From Phycicoccus sp. Root101 (GTDB taxonomy: Bacteria > Actinomycetota > Actinomycetes > Actinomycetales > Dermatophilaceae): a stretch of DNA of 64,000 nt. Each line of letters opens with the position of its first letter. The first letter of the stretch is position 1. The position numbers and the translations under genes are program-made. Positions 1-8,415 of this stretch are shown here, one piece after another. A model generated the notes under the pieces. The model was not told the DNA's origin, ran no database searches, and saw only the letters and a list, made by a program, of their open reading frames with translations. Location: contig NZ_LMCM01000011.1 in NCBI RefSeq assembly GCF_001426245.1, positions 1 through 64,000 on the forward strand. Reading direction: 5' to 3'.

Positions 1-61
1 AACGTCGCCGACAACTTCTCCGGCTTCACCGAACGTCGCCGACAACTTCTCCGGCTTCACC
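1..61. repeat. Direct tandem duplication of 30 bp with 31-bp period
   Basis: Bases 1-30 are identical to bases 32-61, with one G between them at 31. The copies lie inside the MCE reading frame. Because 31 is not a multiple of three, the second copy is read in another frame. The position exactly at the window edge makes a contig-end artefact a serious alternative to a real slippage mutation. Confidence 0.9.
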
Positions 62-540
62 GCCCGCAACAACGGCAACAGGTCCGCGAACACCTTCTCC
101 AGCTCGATCGCCACGCTCGACCGGTCCTGGCCGATGGTGTCGCCGTCGGCGATCGCGCGGCCCTTGCCGCCGGCGGCCGGCGACACGAGGTCGACGTACC
201 GCTCACCGAACAGGGTCTTGGGCAGCAGGCGCGCCGAGACGTTCGCCGGGATCAACGTGGCCATCTCCGGCTTGAGGGCCAGCTCGAGGCTCGCGCCGTT
301 GCCGGTGGTCCGGATCGAGCGCACCTCCCCGACGATGAGGCCGCGCAGCTTGACGTCGGAGGCGGCCTGCAGCTGCGAGCCGATCCGGTCGGTGAGCAGG
401 GTGACGGTGACGACCGGCGTGAACCGCTTCTGGAAGGAGGCGATGCTCAGCCCCACGAGCAGGGCGACGACGGCGATGAACCCCACGCCGTAGGCGCGGT
501 TGCCGAGCCGGGACATGAAACCGGACGAGGTGGTGGCCAT
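1..540 (-). CDS. MCE-family (MlaD domain) lipid-transport protein, 3' end outside window
   Basis: This is the first MCE protein of an Mce/Mla-type ABC importer; such proteins are membrane-anchored and form the periplasmic or cell-wall lipid shuttle. About 180 codons are visible. A single N-terminal membrane segment lies at about residues 17-37, followed by an MlaD domain with the typical KLRGLIVGEV stretch near residues 63-72. The ATG at 540 lies 3 bp behind the stop of the permease gene; a second ATG at residue 9 is possible. Residues up to about 170 read like a normal MCE protein. Beyond that the frame enters a second, out-of-phase copy of a 30-bp sequence and gives GEAGEVVGDV, which does not look like family sequence. 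The gene may therefore be broken, or the window edge may be misassembled. Substrate is unknown (sterol or phospholipid by family). Confidence 0.85.
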   Translation of the reverse strand, partial: MATTSSGFMSRLGNRAYGVGFIAVVALLVGLSIASFQKRFTPVVTVTLLTDRIGSQLQAASDVKLRGLIVGEVRSIRTTGNGASLELALKPEMATLIPANVSARLLPKTLFGERYVDLVSPAAGGKGRAIADGDTIGQDRSSVAIELEKVFADLLPLLRAVKPEKLSATFGEAGEVVGDV

Positions 541-543
541 GCG

Positions 544-1371
544 CTAACCCGCGATCCGTACGGTCGTGGTGGCGCCCCACACCGCCAGCGAGAAGAAGAA
601 GTCGACGATGTTGATGGCCACGATCGAGGTGCGCACGGCCTTGCCCACGGCGACGCCCACACCGGCCGGACCACCGGAGGCGTTGTAGCCGTAGTAGCAG
701 TGGATCAGGATGATGACGACGGCGAAGACCATGACCTTGAGGAAGGAGAAGAGCACGTCGATCGGCGGCAGGAACAGGTGGAAGTAGTGGTCGTAGGTGC
801 CCTTGGACTGCCCGAAGTACTCGGTGACGATGAACCGGGTCGCGCCGTAGGAGGACAGCAGGCCCAGGACGTACAGCGGCACCACGGCGACGAAGCCGGC
901 GATCATGCGGGTGGTCACGAGGAACGGCAGCGACGGCACCCCCATCACCTCGAGCGCGTCGACCTCCTCGGAGATCCGCATCGCGCCGAGCTGGGCCGTG
1001 AAGCCGCAGCCGACAGTCGCGGCGAGCGCCAGGCCCGCGACGAGCGGGGCGATCTCACGGGTGTTGAGGTAGGCCGAGACGAAGCCGGTGAAGGCGCCGG
1101 TCCCGAGCTGGTTGAGCGAGGAGTAGCCCTGCAGGCCGACCTGGCTGCCGGTGAAGAACGCGAGGAAGGCGATGACGCCGACGGTGCCGCCGATGACGGA
1201 GAGCGCACCCGAGCCGAGGGAGACCTCGGCGAGGAGACGCAGGACCTCCTTCTTGTACCGGCGGATCGTGCGCGGGCTCCAGGCCAGCGAGCGGACGTAG
1301 AACCGCATCTGCTCGCCGAGGCTGTCGAGCGCCTGGCCGGGTCGACCGGCGAGCTCCTGGACCTTGCTCAT
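544..1371 (-). CDS. MlaE/YrbE-family ABC permease (second permease of the Mce operon)
   Basis: This is an integral membrane permease of a lipid importer, 275 residues. It corresponds to the YrbEB position of actinobacterial mce operons because it follows another MlaE protein and precedes the first MCE protein. The family signature EEVDALEVMGV is visible near residues 135-145, and several hydrophobic segments follow. The ATG at 1371 has GGAGG 7 bp upstream. The stop (TAG) is 3 bp before the MCE start, and the first permease ends 13 bp upstream, so this is one operon. The protein works in the cytoplasmic membrane with the ATPase encoded at 2155-3222. Confidence 0.93.
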   Translation of the reverse strand: MSKVQELAGRPGQALDSLGEQMRFYVRSLAWSPRTIRRYKKEVLRLLAEVSLGSGALSVIGGTVGVIAFLAFFTGSQVGLQGYSSLNQLGTGAFTGFVSAYLNTREIAPLVAGLALAATVGCGFTAQLGAMRISEEVDALEVMGVPSLPFLVTTRMIAGFVAVVPLYVLGLLSSYGATRFIVTEYFGQSKGTYDHYFHLFLPPIDVLFSFLKVMVFAVVIILIHCYYGYNASGGPAGVGVAVGKAVRTSIVAINIVDFFFSLAVWGATTTVRIAG

Positions 1372-1384
1372 CCCTGCACCTCCT

Positions 1385-2155
1385 TCAGATCTTCTGGGGG
1401 ACGACTTGGAAGTAGATGGCGCTGGCCACGAAGTTCACGACGAACAGGAACATGAAGGTGATGACGACGCTCTGGTTCACCGCGTCGCCGACCCCCTTCG
1501 GTCCGCCGCCGGCCGTCAGGCCCTTGTACGACGCGACGACGGCGGCGATGAACCCGAAGATCAGGGCCTTGATCTCGCTGGTCCACAGGTCGGCGAGCTG
1601 CGCCAGGGCGGTGAACGACGCGATGTAGGCACCGGGGGTGCCGCCCTGGATGATGACGTTGAAGAAGTAGCCGCCCGCCACGCCGACGACCGAGACCAGG
1701 CCGTTCAGCAGGACCGCGACGAGCATCGCCGCGAGCACCCGGGGCACGACGAGGCGCTGGATCGGGCTGATGCCCAGCACCTCCATGGCGTCGATCTCCT
1801 CGCGGATCTTGCGGGAGCCGAGGTCGGCGCAGATCGCCGACCCACCGGCGCCCGCGATGAGCAGCGCCGTGACGATGGGTGAGGCCTCACGGATCACGGC
1901 GAGGACCGAGGCCGCACCGGTGAAGGACTGGGCGCCGAGCTGCCGGGTCAGGGTGCCGAGCTGGAGGGCGATGACCGCGCCGAACGGGATCGAGACCAGC
2001 GCCGTCGGGACGATCGTCACCGAGGCGATGAACCAGCACTGCTGGATGAACTCCTTGGTCTGGAACGGTCGCTTCGGCAGGGACCGCACGACGTCGAGCA
2101 CGAGGGCGAAGAGCGACCCGCTCTGCCGCAGCGCCCCGGTCACCGGGTTACCCAT
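1385..2155 (-). CDS. MlaE/YrbE-family ABC permease (first permease of the Mce operon)
   Basis: The protein has 256 residues from the ATG at 2155 (MGNPVTGALRQSG). Longer upstream starts would run into the preceding gene and are not needed. The family motif EEIDAMEVLGI is clear, embedded in a multi-spanning hydrophobic protein. The start codon overlaps the stop of the ATPase gene by one base (TGATG), implying translational coupling. It pairs with the permease at 544-1371 to form the heterodimeric membrane channel of an Mce-type importer, by family knowledge. Confidence 0.93.
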   Translation of the reverse strand: MGNPVTGALRQSGSLFALVLDVVRSLPKRPFQTKEFIQQCWFIASVTIVPTALVSIPFGAVIALQLGTLTRQLGAQSFTGAASVLAVIREASPIVTALLIAGAGGSAICADLGSRKIREEIDAMEVLGISPIQRLVVPRVLAAMLVAVLLNGLVSVVGVAGGYFFNVIIQGGTPGAYIASFTALAQLADLWTSEIKALIFGFIAAVVASYKGLTAGGGPKGVGDAVNQSVVITFMFLFVVNFVASAIYFQVVPQKI

Positions 2156-3222
2156 CAGACCGACTCCTCCGCGGGCGCGGGGGTCTGGGCCGGGGTCTCG
2201 GCCGGGGTCTCGGCCGGGGTCTCGGCCGCGGTCTCGGCCGCCGGTGCGGCGACCGAGCTCGTGCCCGAACGGACGCCGGGGACGCCGGCGTTGCCGGACT
2301 CGAACGACCCGGGCGGCGGGGTGATGCCGTTGTCGCGGCACCACTGCCCGGCCGGACGCTCGGCGTGCCGGGTGGTGCCGTTGCTCGTGCGCAGCTGCAA
2401 CGGGATGGGCGGCAGCGGCGGCAGCTCCTGGCCGACCTCGGAGGCGAGCTCCTCGGCGTCCTTCTCCTCGGACATGCCGATCGGGCCGATGGTCTGCGCG
2501 TTGAGGAACTGGCGCACCACCGGCTCCTCGGAGCTCAGCAGCATCTCGCGCGGCCCGAACATGGCGAGGTGCTTGTGGTAGAGCAGGCCGATGTTGTCGG
2601 GGACGGTGCGCGCGGTGTTGATGTCGTGGGTGACGATGAGGAACGTCGCGTCGATCTGGGCGTTCAGGTCGATGAAGAGCTGGTTGATGTACGACGTGCG
2701 CACCGGGTCCAGACCGGAGTCGGGCTCGTCGATGAGCAGGATCTCGGGATCGAGGACCAGCGCGCGGGCGAGGCCGGCGCGCTTGCGCATGCCGCCGGAG
2801 ATCTCCCCCGGCAGCTTGGTCTCGGCGCCGGTGAGGCCGACGAGGTCCATCTTCTCCATGACGATGGTGCGCACCTCGGACTCGCTCTTGCGGGTGTGCT
2901 CGCGCAGCGGGAAGGCGACGTTGTCGTAGAGGTTCATCGACCCGAACAGGGCGCCGTCCTGGAACAGGACGCCGAAGAGCTTCCGGATCTCGTAGAGGTC
3001 GTGCTCGCGCAGCCGGGTCAGGTCGCTGCCGGCGATCATGATCGACCCGGCATCCGGCTTGAGCAGCCCCACCAAGGTCTTGAGGAACACCGACTTGCCC
3101 GTGCCCGAGGGGCCGAGCATCACCGAGATCTCACCGGCCGGGAGGGTCAGCGTGACGTCGTTCCAGATCACCTGGGACCCGAAACGCTTGGTCAGGCCCT
3201 CGACCTTGATCTCAACGCCCAC
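2155..3222 (-). CDS. Mce-type ABC transporter ATP-binding protein (Mkl/MceG/MlaF-like)
   Basis: This cytoplasmic ATPase energises the Mce lipid importer. Its 355 residues start at a GTG preceded by GAGGTGAG. Walker A is GPSGTGKS at residues 37-44. The signature SGGMRKRAGLARAL is followed by Walker B (ILLIDEPDSGLDP). After the ATPase core (about 260 residues) there is a C-terminal extension of about 95 residues. It ends in an alanine/threonine/proline-rich repeat (ETPAETPAETP) encoded by 12-bp DNA repeats. MceG/Mkl proteins of mycobacteria also carry a C-terminal extension and are encoded near rplL. The gene lies about 250 bp downstream of rplL on the same strand, separated by terminator hairpins. 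Confidence 0.93.
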   Translation of the reverse strand: MGVEIKVEGLTKRFGSQVIWNDVTLTLPAGEISVMLGPSGTGKSVFLKTLVGLLKPDAGSIMIAGSDLTRLREHDLYEIRKLFGVLFQDGALFGSMNLYDNVAFPLREHTRKSESEVRTIVMEKMDLVGLTGAETKLPGEISGGMRKRAGLARALVLDPEILLIDEPDSGLDPVRTSYINQLFIDLNAQIDATFLIVTHDINTARTVPDNIGLLYHKHLAMFGPREMLLSSEEPVVRQFLNAQTIGPIGMSEEKDAEELASEVGQELPPLPPIPLQLRTSNGTTRHAERPAGQWCRDNGITPPPGSFESGNAGVPGVRSGTSSVAAPAAETAAETPAETPAETPAQTPAPAEESV

Positions 3223-3360
3223 TGCTCACCTCGTCGTGGTTGGGGTACACCGCCGGGTGGCCACGATCGGCCGACCCGGTACGCATGGCTCAACGAGGCC
3301 GGGGCCTCGAAGTTACGCCCCGGTACGGACCCGGGAGCGGCCAGAGGCTACCCCACCACG

Positions 3361-3429
3361 GCGTCCCCGGATCCGCATTCCCGGGGACGCCGAAAGGCGG
3401 GCCCGACCGGAGTCGGACCCGCCTTCGGC
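3361..3429 (-). terminator. Two adjacent hairpins after rplL
   Basis: One stem joins GCGTCCCCGG (3361-3370) with CCGGGGACGC (3381-3390). A second, larger stem joins about 3389-3408 with 3413-3429 around CGGA, with one bulged base. They lie between rplL and the Mce ATPase gene, in the direction of rplJL transcription. There is no long T run, as is common in actinobacteria. Confidence 0.7.
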
Positions 3430-3471
3430 GGTCGTGCTGTGCTTCCTCGCCGAGGCGGAGGAAGCGTCAGA

Positions 3472-3858
3472 TCACTTGACGGAGACGGTGGCCCCGGCGC
3501 CCTCGAGGGCGTCCTTGGCCTTGTCCGCGGCAGCCTTGTCGACCTTCTCGAGAACGGGCTTGGGGGCGCCGTCCACGAGGTCCTTGGCCTCCTTCAGGCC
3601 GAGGGAGGTCAGCGCGCGGACCTCCTTGATGACCTGGATCTTCTTGTCGCCAGCGGCCTCGAGGATGACGTCGAACTCGTCCTGCTCCTCGGCAGCAGCG
3701 GTGTCGCCGCCAGCCGGGGCGCCGGCCGCAGCAACGGCCACGGGGGCAGCAGCGGTGACGTTGAAGGTGTCCTCGAACTGCTTCACGAACTCGGAGAGCT
3801 CGATGAGGGTCATTTCCTTGAAGGCCTCAAGGAGCTCGTCGGTGGAGAGCTTCGCCAT
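3472..3858 (-). CDS. rplL: 50S ribosomal protein L7/L12
   Basis: This is the ribosomal stalk protein that recruits translation GTPases. At 128 residues it has normal length. The N-terminal dimerisation region ([21 protein letters not shown]) is followed by an Ala-rich hinge at about residues 35-55. The C-terminal domain contains [12 protein letters not shown] and [14 protein letters not shown], which are diagnostic. It follows rplJ by 89 bp on the same strand, the usual rplJL order. A strong double hairpin lies downstream. Confidence 0.98.
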   Translation of the reverse strand: MAKLSTDELLEAFKEMTLIELSEFVKQFEDTFNVTAAAPVAVAAAGAPAGGDTAAAEEQDEFDVILEAAGDKKIQVIKEVRALTSLGLKEAKDLVDGAPKPVLEKVDKAAADKAKDALEGAGATVSVK

Positions 3859-3947
3859 GATGGGCGTCCTTTCGTGTGTTTCGGTATGCCGTGAGTGGCG
3901 GTTTGGTGTGTGAGCCGGACTCTGACCGGGGTCTCCCCCGGACGGGG

Positions 3948-4580
3948 TCAGCTCGCGTCGCCACCCTCGGCGACGTCTGCAGCTGCCTCGGCCTCGGGGG
4001 CGTCGGCGGGGGTCTCCTCGGCCTCGGCCTCGGCAGCGGGAGCAGCGGCGTCAGCCACCGGTCCCTCGGCCTCGACCTTGGCACGCAGCGCGTCGACGAC
4101 CCGAGCGGTCTGCGACAGCGGTGCAGCGAAGAGGTAGACGGCCTGGCTGAGCGACGCCTGGAGGGCACCGGCCAGCTTGGCCAGGAGAACCTCGCGGGAC
4201 TCGAGGTCCGCGAGCTTCGTGATCTCCTCGGGGGTGAGGGCCTTGCCGTCGAGGACGCCGCCCTTGATCACGAGGAGGGGGTTCGCCTTGGCGAAGTCAC
4301 GCAGGCCCTTTGCGGCCTCGACCGGGTCACCGTCAACGAAGGCGATGGCGGACGGGCCGACGAGCTGACCGTCGAATGCCGTGACTCCGGCATCCTTGGC
4401 AGCAAGTTCGGTGAGCGTGTTCTTCACGACGGCGAAGGTGGCGTTTCCGCGCAGCGAGTTGCGCAGGTCGGTGATCTGCTTCACCGAGAGCCCGCGGTAC
4501 TCGGTCAGCACGGCCGCGCCGGAGGTGCGGAACTTGTCCGACAGCTCGGCGATGGCGGCAGCCTTGTCAGCCTTGGCCAT
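3948..4580 (-). CDS. rplJ: 50S ribosomal protein L10
   Basis: L10 anchors the L7/L12 stalk to the ribosome. The protein has 210 residues from the ATG at 4580 ([13 protein letters not shown]), with GGGAGG just upstream. The conserved [19 protein letters not shown] and VVKNTL segments are present. The C-terminus carries an unusually long Ala/Glu-rich tail (about 40 residues), a common actinobacterial trait. A 10-bp hairpin 54 nt upstream of the start probably takes part in autoregulation of the L10/L12 operon. The lipoprotein gene upstream has its own terminator, so rplJL likely has its own promoter. Confidence 0.97.
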   Translation of the reverse strand: MAKADKAAAIAELSDKFRTSGAAVLTEYRGLSVKQITDLRNSLRGNATFAVVKNTLTELAAKDAGVTAFDGQLVGPSAIAFVDGDPVEAAKGLRDFAKANPLLVIKGGVLDGKALTPEEITKLADLESREVLLAKLAGALQASLSQAVYLFAAPLSQTARVVDALRAKVEAEGPVADAAAPAAEAEAEETPADAPEAEAAADVAEGGDAS

Positions 4581-4828
4581 GGGGCCTCCCTTCCGTGTGT
4601 TCGACCGTTCGGAGATGAGGGCCCGGCATGAGAAGAGCCCCGTGCACAGGCACGGGGCTCGCACGCTGACAGGCTCGAGGAGCCGGTCCGGCGGGTGAAT
4701 CGTGGCCTGCGCTGGATGCCCACCTCGGTGGGACCTTCGGTCACGTGCTGCCTCTTGCGGTGGCACGCGACAACCAAGCGGTCTGTGGTCAGGGACCAGA
4801 GTAGGCGCTGCCCACCCCGGGGACCAAA
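4581..4828 (-). promoter_or_regulatory. rplJ-rplL leader with terminator-like hairpin (gene-free stretch 4581-4901)
   Basis: No gene is visible between rplJ and the lipoprotein stop at 4902. On the minus strand, GAGCCCCGTG (4660-4651) pairs perfectly with CACGGGGCTC (4644-4635) around a 6-base loop, then TTCTCAT. That is a short terminator-like structure 54 nt before the rplJ ATG. Upstream of it a smaller CCACC/GGTGG element lies near 4719-4732. L10-L12 operons are classically controlled by L10 binding to their leader RNA; assigning this hairpin to that role is inference. Confidence 0.55.
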
Positions 4829-4864
4829 TCGCGCCACCGCCCCCGAGGGGAGACGGTGGCGCGA
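4829..4864 (-). terminator. Hairpin terminator of the lipoprotein gene
   Basis: TCGCGCCACCG (4829-4839) and CGGTGGCGCGA (4854-4864) form a perfect 11-bp stem. On the minus strand the stem is followed by ATTTGG, a weak T tract. It sits 37 bp after the lipoprotein stop. Confidence 0.75.
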
Positions 4865-4901
4865 CAGCGGTCGGGTGGTCACCCGACCCGGTGGGGAGGT
4901 G

Positions 4902-5666
4902 TCAGCTGGTCGGCAGCTGGAAGGTGCCCACCTGGTCGGCCGGGGGCACCGTGATCGTGACCGGCTTGCCCCAGTCCGAGAAGACGATGTTGATGGTCTG
5001 ACCCTGGGAGTCGACGGTCATCTTGGTCGGGCGGTCCTGGCTGTCGAGGGTGTAGCGCGCCTTGACCGGTGCCACCGAGGGCGAGGCCGTGGCGGTGCTG
5101 CCGCCCAGGAGGGCCGTCGGGTCGATGGTGACGTCGTAGACCTTCTCGTCGGCCGAGCTGCTCACGACCGTGGCCTTGCTGCCCTTGAGGGCCGTCGCCA
5201 GCTGGCGCGGGTCACCCATGTCACCGGTGAGGCCGGCGAACATCTTGCTCATCGGGTCGGTGCCCTTGGGGTCGATCTTCACCCACGGCTTCGACGAGCC
5301 GGGCAGGCCCTTCATGTAGATGATGCCGCCGGTGGAGACGATCTGCAGGGTCTGGCCCTGGATCCCCATCTCCATCGACTGCTCCATCTTTCCGTCCTTC
5401 ATGGTGAACGAACCCTTGGCGCTCCCCTGCGTGCCGAGGTCCATGGTCACCGTGCCGGAGCCGGCCTTGAGCATCGCGTCGGTCATGCGCGTCGCCAGGG
5501 CTGCACCGTCCACGGACTCGCCCGCCTTGGCGGCAGAGGCGGAGGAGCTGGCGCTGCTCGACGACGACGTGCTGGACGAGCTGGGCGAGTTGGAGTCGGA
5601 GCTGCCGCAGGCGCTCAGGCCCAGTGCCGCCGTCAGGGCGACGGCGGCGATCGAGGTGGTCTTCAT
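4902..5666 (-). CDS. Secreted lipoprotein, probably LppX/LprG-type lipid-binding family
   Basis: This is a predicted membrane-anchored lipoprotein of 254 residues. The ATG at 5666 gives MKTTSIAAVALTAALG followed by lipobox LSAC, so Cys20 should be lipidated. A serine-rich linker (about residues 21-42) leads to a folded domain. That domain has repeated beta-strand-like segments, such as GSGTVTMDLG, SAKGSFTMKDGKMEQSM and TLDSQDRPTKMTVDSQG. The pattern resembles the LppX/LprAFG/LolA-like fold, which binds lipids, but I judge this by eye. The gene sits between rplA and rplJ and is bounded by terminators on both sides, so it is an independent unit inside a ribosomal cluster. Confidence 0.75.
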   Translation of the reverse strand: MKTTSIAAVALTAALGLSACGSSDSNSPSSSSTSSSSSASSSASAAKAGESVDGAALATRMTDAMLKAGSGTVTMDLGTQGSAKGSFTMKDGKMEQSMEMGIQGQTLQIVSTGGIIYMKGLPGSSKPWVKIDPKGTDPMSKMFAGLTGDMGDPRQLATALKGSKATVVSSSADEKVYDVTIDPTALLGGSTATASPSVAPVKARYTLDSQDRPTKMTVDSQGQTINIVFSDWGKPVTITVPPADQVGTFQLPTS

Positions 5667-5755
5667 GCGGGTCCCCCAGAAGATGTGGTGCGGATGTGCG
5701 ACGCGCGCACTGACCTGTCCACCATAACCGCCCTGCTGCGTGCCGCCCTCATGGG

Positions 5756-5791
5756 CAGAGCCCGCCACCCCTCGCGGGGTGACGGGCTCTG
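5756..5791 (-). terminator. Hairpin terminator after rplA
   Basis: CAGAGCCCG(C)CACCCC and GGGGTG(A)CGGGCTCTG form a long stem with one mismatch around TCGC. It lies 17 bp past the rplA stop and ends the rplK-rplA transcript before the lipoprotein gene. Confidence 0.8.
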
Positions 5792-5807
5792 CACGGTGCG
5801 GCGGGAC

Positions 5808-6527
5808 TCAGGCGTTGGCCTCGTCCTCGACCAGCAGGTTGCGCGTGCGGTTGTAGTCCAGCGGGATGCCGGGGCCCATCGTCGTGGTCATGGTCGCCTT
5901 GAGGATGTAGCGGCCCTTGGACGCCGACGGCTTCAGACGCAGGATCTCCTCCAGCGCGGCACCGTAGTTCTCCACGAGCGACGTCTCGTCGAAGGAGGCC
6001 TTGCCGATGATGAAGTGGAGGTTCGCGTGCTTGTCGACGCGGAACTCGATCTTGCCGCCCTTGATGTCGGTGACGGCCTTGGCGGTGTCCATGGTGACGG
6101 TGCCGGTCTTCGGGTTGGGCATGAGACCACGCGGGCCCAGGACCTTTCCGAGGCGACCGACCTTGCCCATCATGTCCGGGGTGGCGACGACGGAGTCGAA
6201 GTCGAGCCAGCCGCCGGCCACCTTCTCGAGGAGCTCGTCGGAACCGACGAAGTCGGCGCCGGCCTCACGGGCGGCCTCGGCCTTGTCGCCGTTGGCGAAC
6301 ACCAGGACGCGGGCGGTCTTGCCCGTGCCGTGGGGGAGGTTCACGGTGCCGCGGACCATCTGGTCGGCCTTGCGCGGGTCGACGCCGAGGCGCATGGCGA
6401 CCTCGACGGTCTCGTCGTACTTGGCCTTGGCGGCGGTCTTGGCGAGGCGGACGGCCTCGAGGGGGGCGTAGACCTTGGTGACGTCGATCTTCTCCGCGGC
6501 CTCGCGGTAAGCCTTGCTGCGCTTCAT
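5808..6527 (-). CDS. rplA: 50S ribosomal protein L1
   Basis: L1 forms the mobile L1 stalk for E-site tRNA release. At 239 residues it is full length, starting [15 protein letters not shown]. The L1 signature around [15 protein letters not shown] and the [14 protein letters not shown] segment are clear. It follows rplK on the same strand after a 124-bp spacer carrying a strong hairpin. In many bacteria L1 represses its own operon by binding the rplK leader; nothing specific for that could be resolved here. Confidence 0.98.
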   Translation of the reverse strand: MKRSKAYREAAEKIDVTKVYAPLEAVRLAKTAAKAKYDETVEVAMRLGVDPRKADQMVRGTVNLPHGTGKTARVLVFANGDKAEAAREAGADFVGSDELLEKVAGGWLDFDSVVATPDMMGKVGRLGKVLGPRGLMPNPKTGTVTMDTAKAVTDIKGGKIEFRVDKHANLHFIIGKASFDETSLVENYGAALEEILRLKPSASKGRYILKATMTTTMGPGIPLDYNRTRNLLVEDEANA

Positions 6528-6605
6528 TTCTGCTCCTGTGTCGAACGGTTCAGGTGGTGCGGTGGAGTTGTGGTCGGTACGGACCAGCGCGGTCCTGCCA
6601 CGGGT

Positions 6606-6638
6606 CTTCGGTGTGCCGCCTGCAGCGGCACACCGAAG
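6606..6638 (-). other. Perfect 14-bp hairpin between rplK and rplA
   Basis: CTTCGGTGTGCCGC (6606-6619) pairs with GCGGCACACCGAAG (6625-6638) around a 5-base loop. It has no T tract. It may act as an RNase processing site, mRNA stabiliser or partial attenuator between the two cistrons; the sequence does not decide which. Confidence 0.7.
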
Positions 6639-6651
6639 GAGAACGGGGGTG

Positions 6652-7089
6652 TTACGAGAGGCTGGTCTCGACGCCCATCGAGCGCGCGGTGCCGGCGATG
6701 ATCTTCATGGCCTGCTCCACGTCGTTGGCGTTGAGGTCTTCCATCTTCATCGTGGCGATCTCGCGGACCTGGTCGGCCGACAGCTTGGCGACCTTGGTCT
6801 TGTGCGGCTCACCCGAGCCCTTGGGGACGCCGGCAGCCTTCTTGATCAGCTCGGCGGCCGGAGGGGTCTTGGTGATGAAGGTGAAGGAACGGTCTTCGTA
6901 GACCGTGATCTCCACGGGGATGACGTTGCCGCGCTGGGACTCCGTCGCAGCGTTGTACGCCTTGACGAACTCCATGATGTTGACGCCGTGCTGACCGAGG
7001 GCCGGGCCGACGGGGGGTGCGGGCGTCGCGGCGCCGGCCTGGATCTGCAGCTTGATGAAGCCGGAGATCTTCTTCTTCTTGGGAGGCAT
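6652..7089 (-). CDS. rplK: 50S ribosomal protein L11
   Basis: L11 is part of the GTPase-associated centre with 23S rRNA. The protein has 145 residues and starts [15 protein letters not shown]. The conserved [17 protein letters not shown] and [12 protein letters not shown] segments identify it. It lies 92 bp downstream of nusG, in the canonical nusG-rplK-rplA order. Confidence 0.98.
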   Translation of the reverse strand: MPPKKKKISGFIKLQIQAGAATPAPPVGPALGQHGVNIMEFVKAYNAATESQRGNVIPVEITVYEDRSFTFITKTPPAAELIKKAAGVPKGSGEPHKTKVAKLSADQVREIATMKMEDLNANDVEQAMKIIAGTARSMGVETSLS

Positions 7090-7181
7090 GTGCTGGTGTT
7101 CCTTCTGTGGTGGTTGGGCCTACGCCGTGGGCGATGACCCGGTTGCAGTACCCCCGAGGACCGGGGGCAGGAGCCGAACCC

Positions 7182-8021
7182 TCAGATCTTGGCGACCTGG
7201 TTGAACGACAGCTCGACCGGGGTCTCCCGGCCGAAGATCGAGACCAGCACCTTGAGCTTCTGGGTGTCGGCGTTGATCTCGGAGATCGTGGCGGGGAGGG
7301 TCTCGAAGGGCCCCTCCATGACGGTGACGGACTCGCCGACCTCGAAGTCGACGACAGCGACCTCGCGGGGCTTGCCCCCACCCGCACCGCCGGCAGCGGC
7401 CGCGGCCTGCTGCTCGAGGTCGGCCGGGGCGAGCATCGTGTAGACCTCGTCGAGGCTGAGCGGCACCGGCTGGTGGGCGTTGCCGACGAAGCCGGTCACA
7501 CCGGGCGTGTGGCGCACGGCGCCCCACGACTCGTCGGTGAGGTCCATGCGGACCAGCACGTACCCGGGCATCCGGACGCGCTTGACCAGCTTCTTCTGGC
7601 CGTTCTTGATCTCGGTGACCTCTTCCATCGGGACCTGGGCCTCGAAGATGAAGTCCTCCATGTTGAGGGAGGTCGTGCGGTTCTCGAGGTTCGCCTTGAC
7701 GCGGTTCTCGTAACCCGCGTAGGAGTGCACGACGTACCAGTCGCCGAACTTGCTGGCGAGGGTGTCCTTGAACTCCTTGACCGGGTCGGCCGGCGGCGCG
7801 TCGACGTCGACCTCGTCGGTCGCCTCGTCGCCCACCTCGTCGGACACCTCGGTGTCGGTGCTGTCGTCGCTGTCGCTGAAGGCGGCCTCGGGGGTGGCGT
7901 CGGTGTCCACGGAGTCGTCGACAGGGTCCGTCCCGGGCTGCTCGAGCTCGGCGGCGTCGGTGCTCGCGGTGACCTCGTCGGTCTGCGGCTCCGCGTTGTC
8001 GGTGGTCCACTGGTCGGACAC
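7182..8021 (-). CDS. nusG: Transcription termination/antitermination protein NusG
   Basis: NusG links RNA polymerase to Rho or the ribosome. The protein has 279 residues. An acidic, low-complexity N-terminal extension of about 85 residues precedes the NGN domain (from [21 protein letters not shown]). The C-terminal KOW domain follows ([18 protein letters not shown] to FNQVAKI). An extended acidic N-terminus is typical of actinobacterial NusG. An Ala/Gly-rich insert (AAAAAGGAGGG) separates the NGN and KOW domains. The gene is 66 bp downstream of secE. Confidence 0.97.
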   Translation of the reverse strand: MSDQWTTDNAEPQTDEVTASTDAAELEQPGTDPVDDSVDTDATPEAAFSDSDDSTDTEVSDEVGDEATDEVDVDAPPADPVKEFKDTLASKFGDWYVVHSYAGYENRVKANLENRTTSLNMEDFIFEAQVPMEEVTEIKNGQKKLVKRVRMPGYVLVRMDLTDESWGAVRHTPGVTGFVGNAHQPVPLSLDEVYTMLAPADLEQQAAAAAGGAGGGKPREVAVVDFEVGESVTVMEGPFETLPATISEINADTQKLKVLVSIFGRETPVELSFNQVAKI

Positions 8022-8087
8022 GCTGATGACCTACTTCCTTCTGGTGTTCACCGGGAGGAACCCCGGGTCAGTGCGGCACTGCGGCGA

Positions 8088-8357
8088 CTAGCCGCCGAAG
8101 ACCCACAGGACGAGCTTGGTGAAGCCGAAGTCCACGGAGGAGACGAGCGCCATCACGAACACGACGAACACGATCACGACGATCGTGTAGTTGACCAGCT
8201 CGCTGCGCGTCGGCCGGACGACCTTGCGCAGCTCGTCGAGGATCTGGCTGACGAAGAGCGAGATGGAGCGGAAGAGCCGGGAAACCGGGTTGCCGCCCTT
8301 TCCGCCCTTGCGGCTGGTGCGACCAGAGCCGCGGGTCTCCGCGCTCACGTCCGTCAC
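8088..8357 (-). CDS. secE: Preprotein translocase subunit SecE
   Basis: SecE is the small essential subunit of the SecYEG channel. The protein has 89 residues. A basic, disordered N-terminus precedes the amphipathic helix (FVSQILDELRKVVRPTRSEL) and one C-terminal membrane helix (TIVVIVFVVFVMALVSSVDFGF). It lies between tRNA-Trp and nusG, a conserved order that supports the call. Confidence 0.97.
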   Translation of the reverse strand: MTDVSAETRGSGRTSRKGGKGGNPVSRLFRSISLFVSQILDELRKVVRPTRSELVNYTIVVIVFVVFVMALVSSVDFGFTKLVLWVFGG

Positions 8358-8415
8358 GATGCCTCTTCTCGCTGATGTCTGCCGTGCTGCCGGGTCGGCC
8401 GCAGGTCCTGCAACG

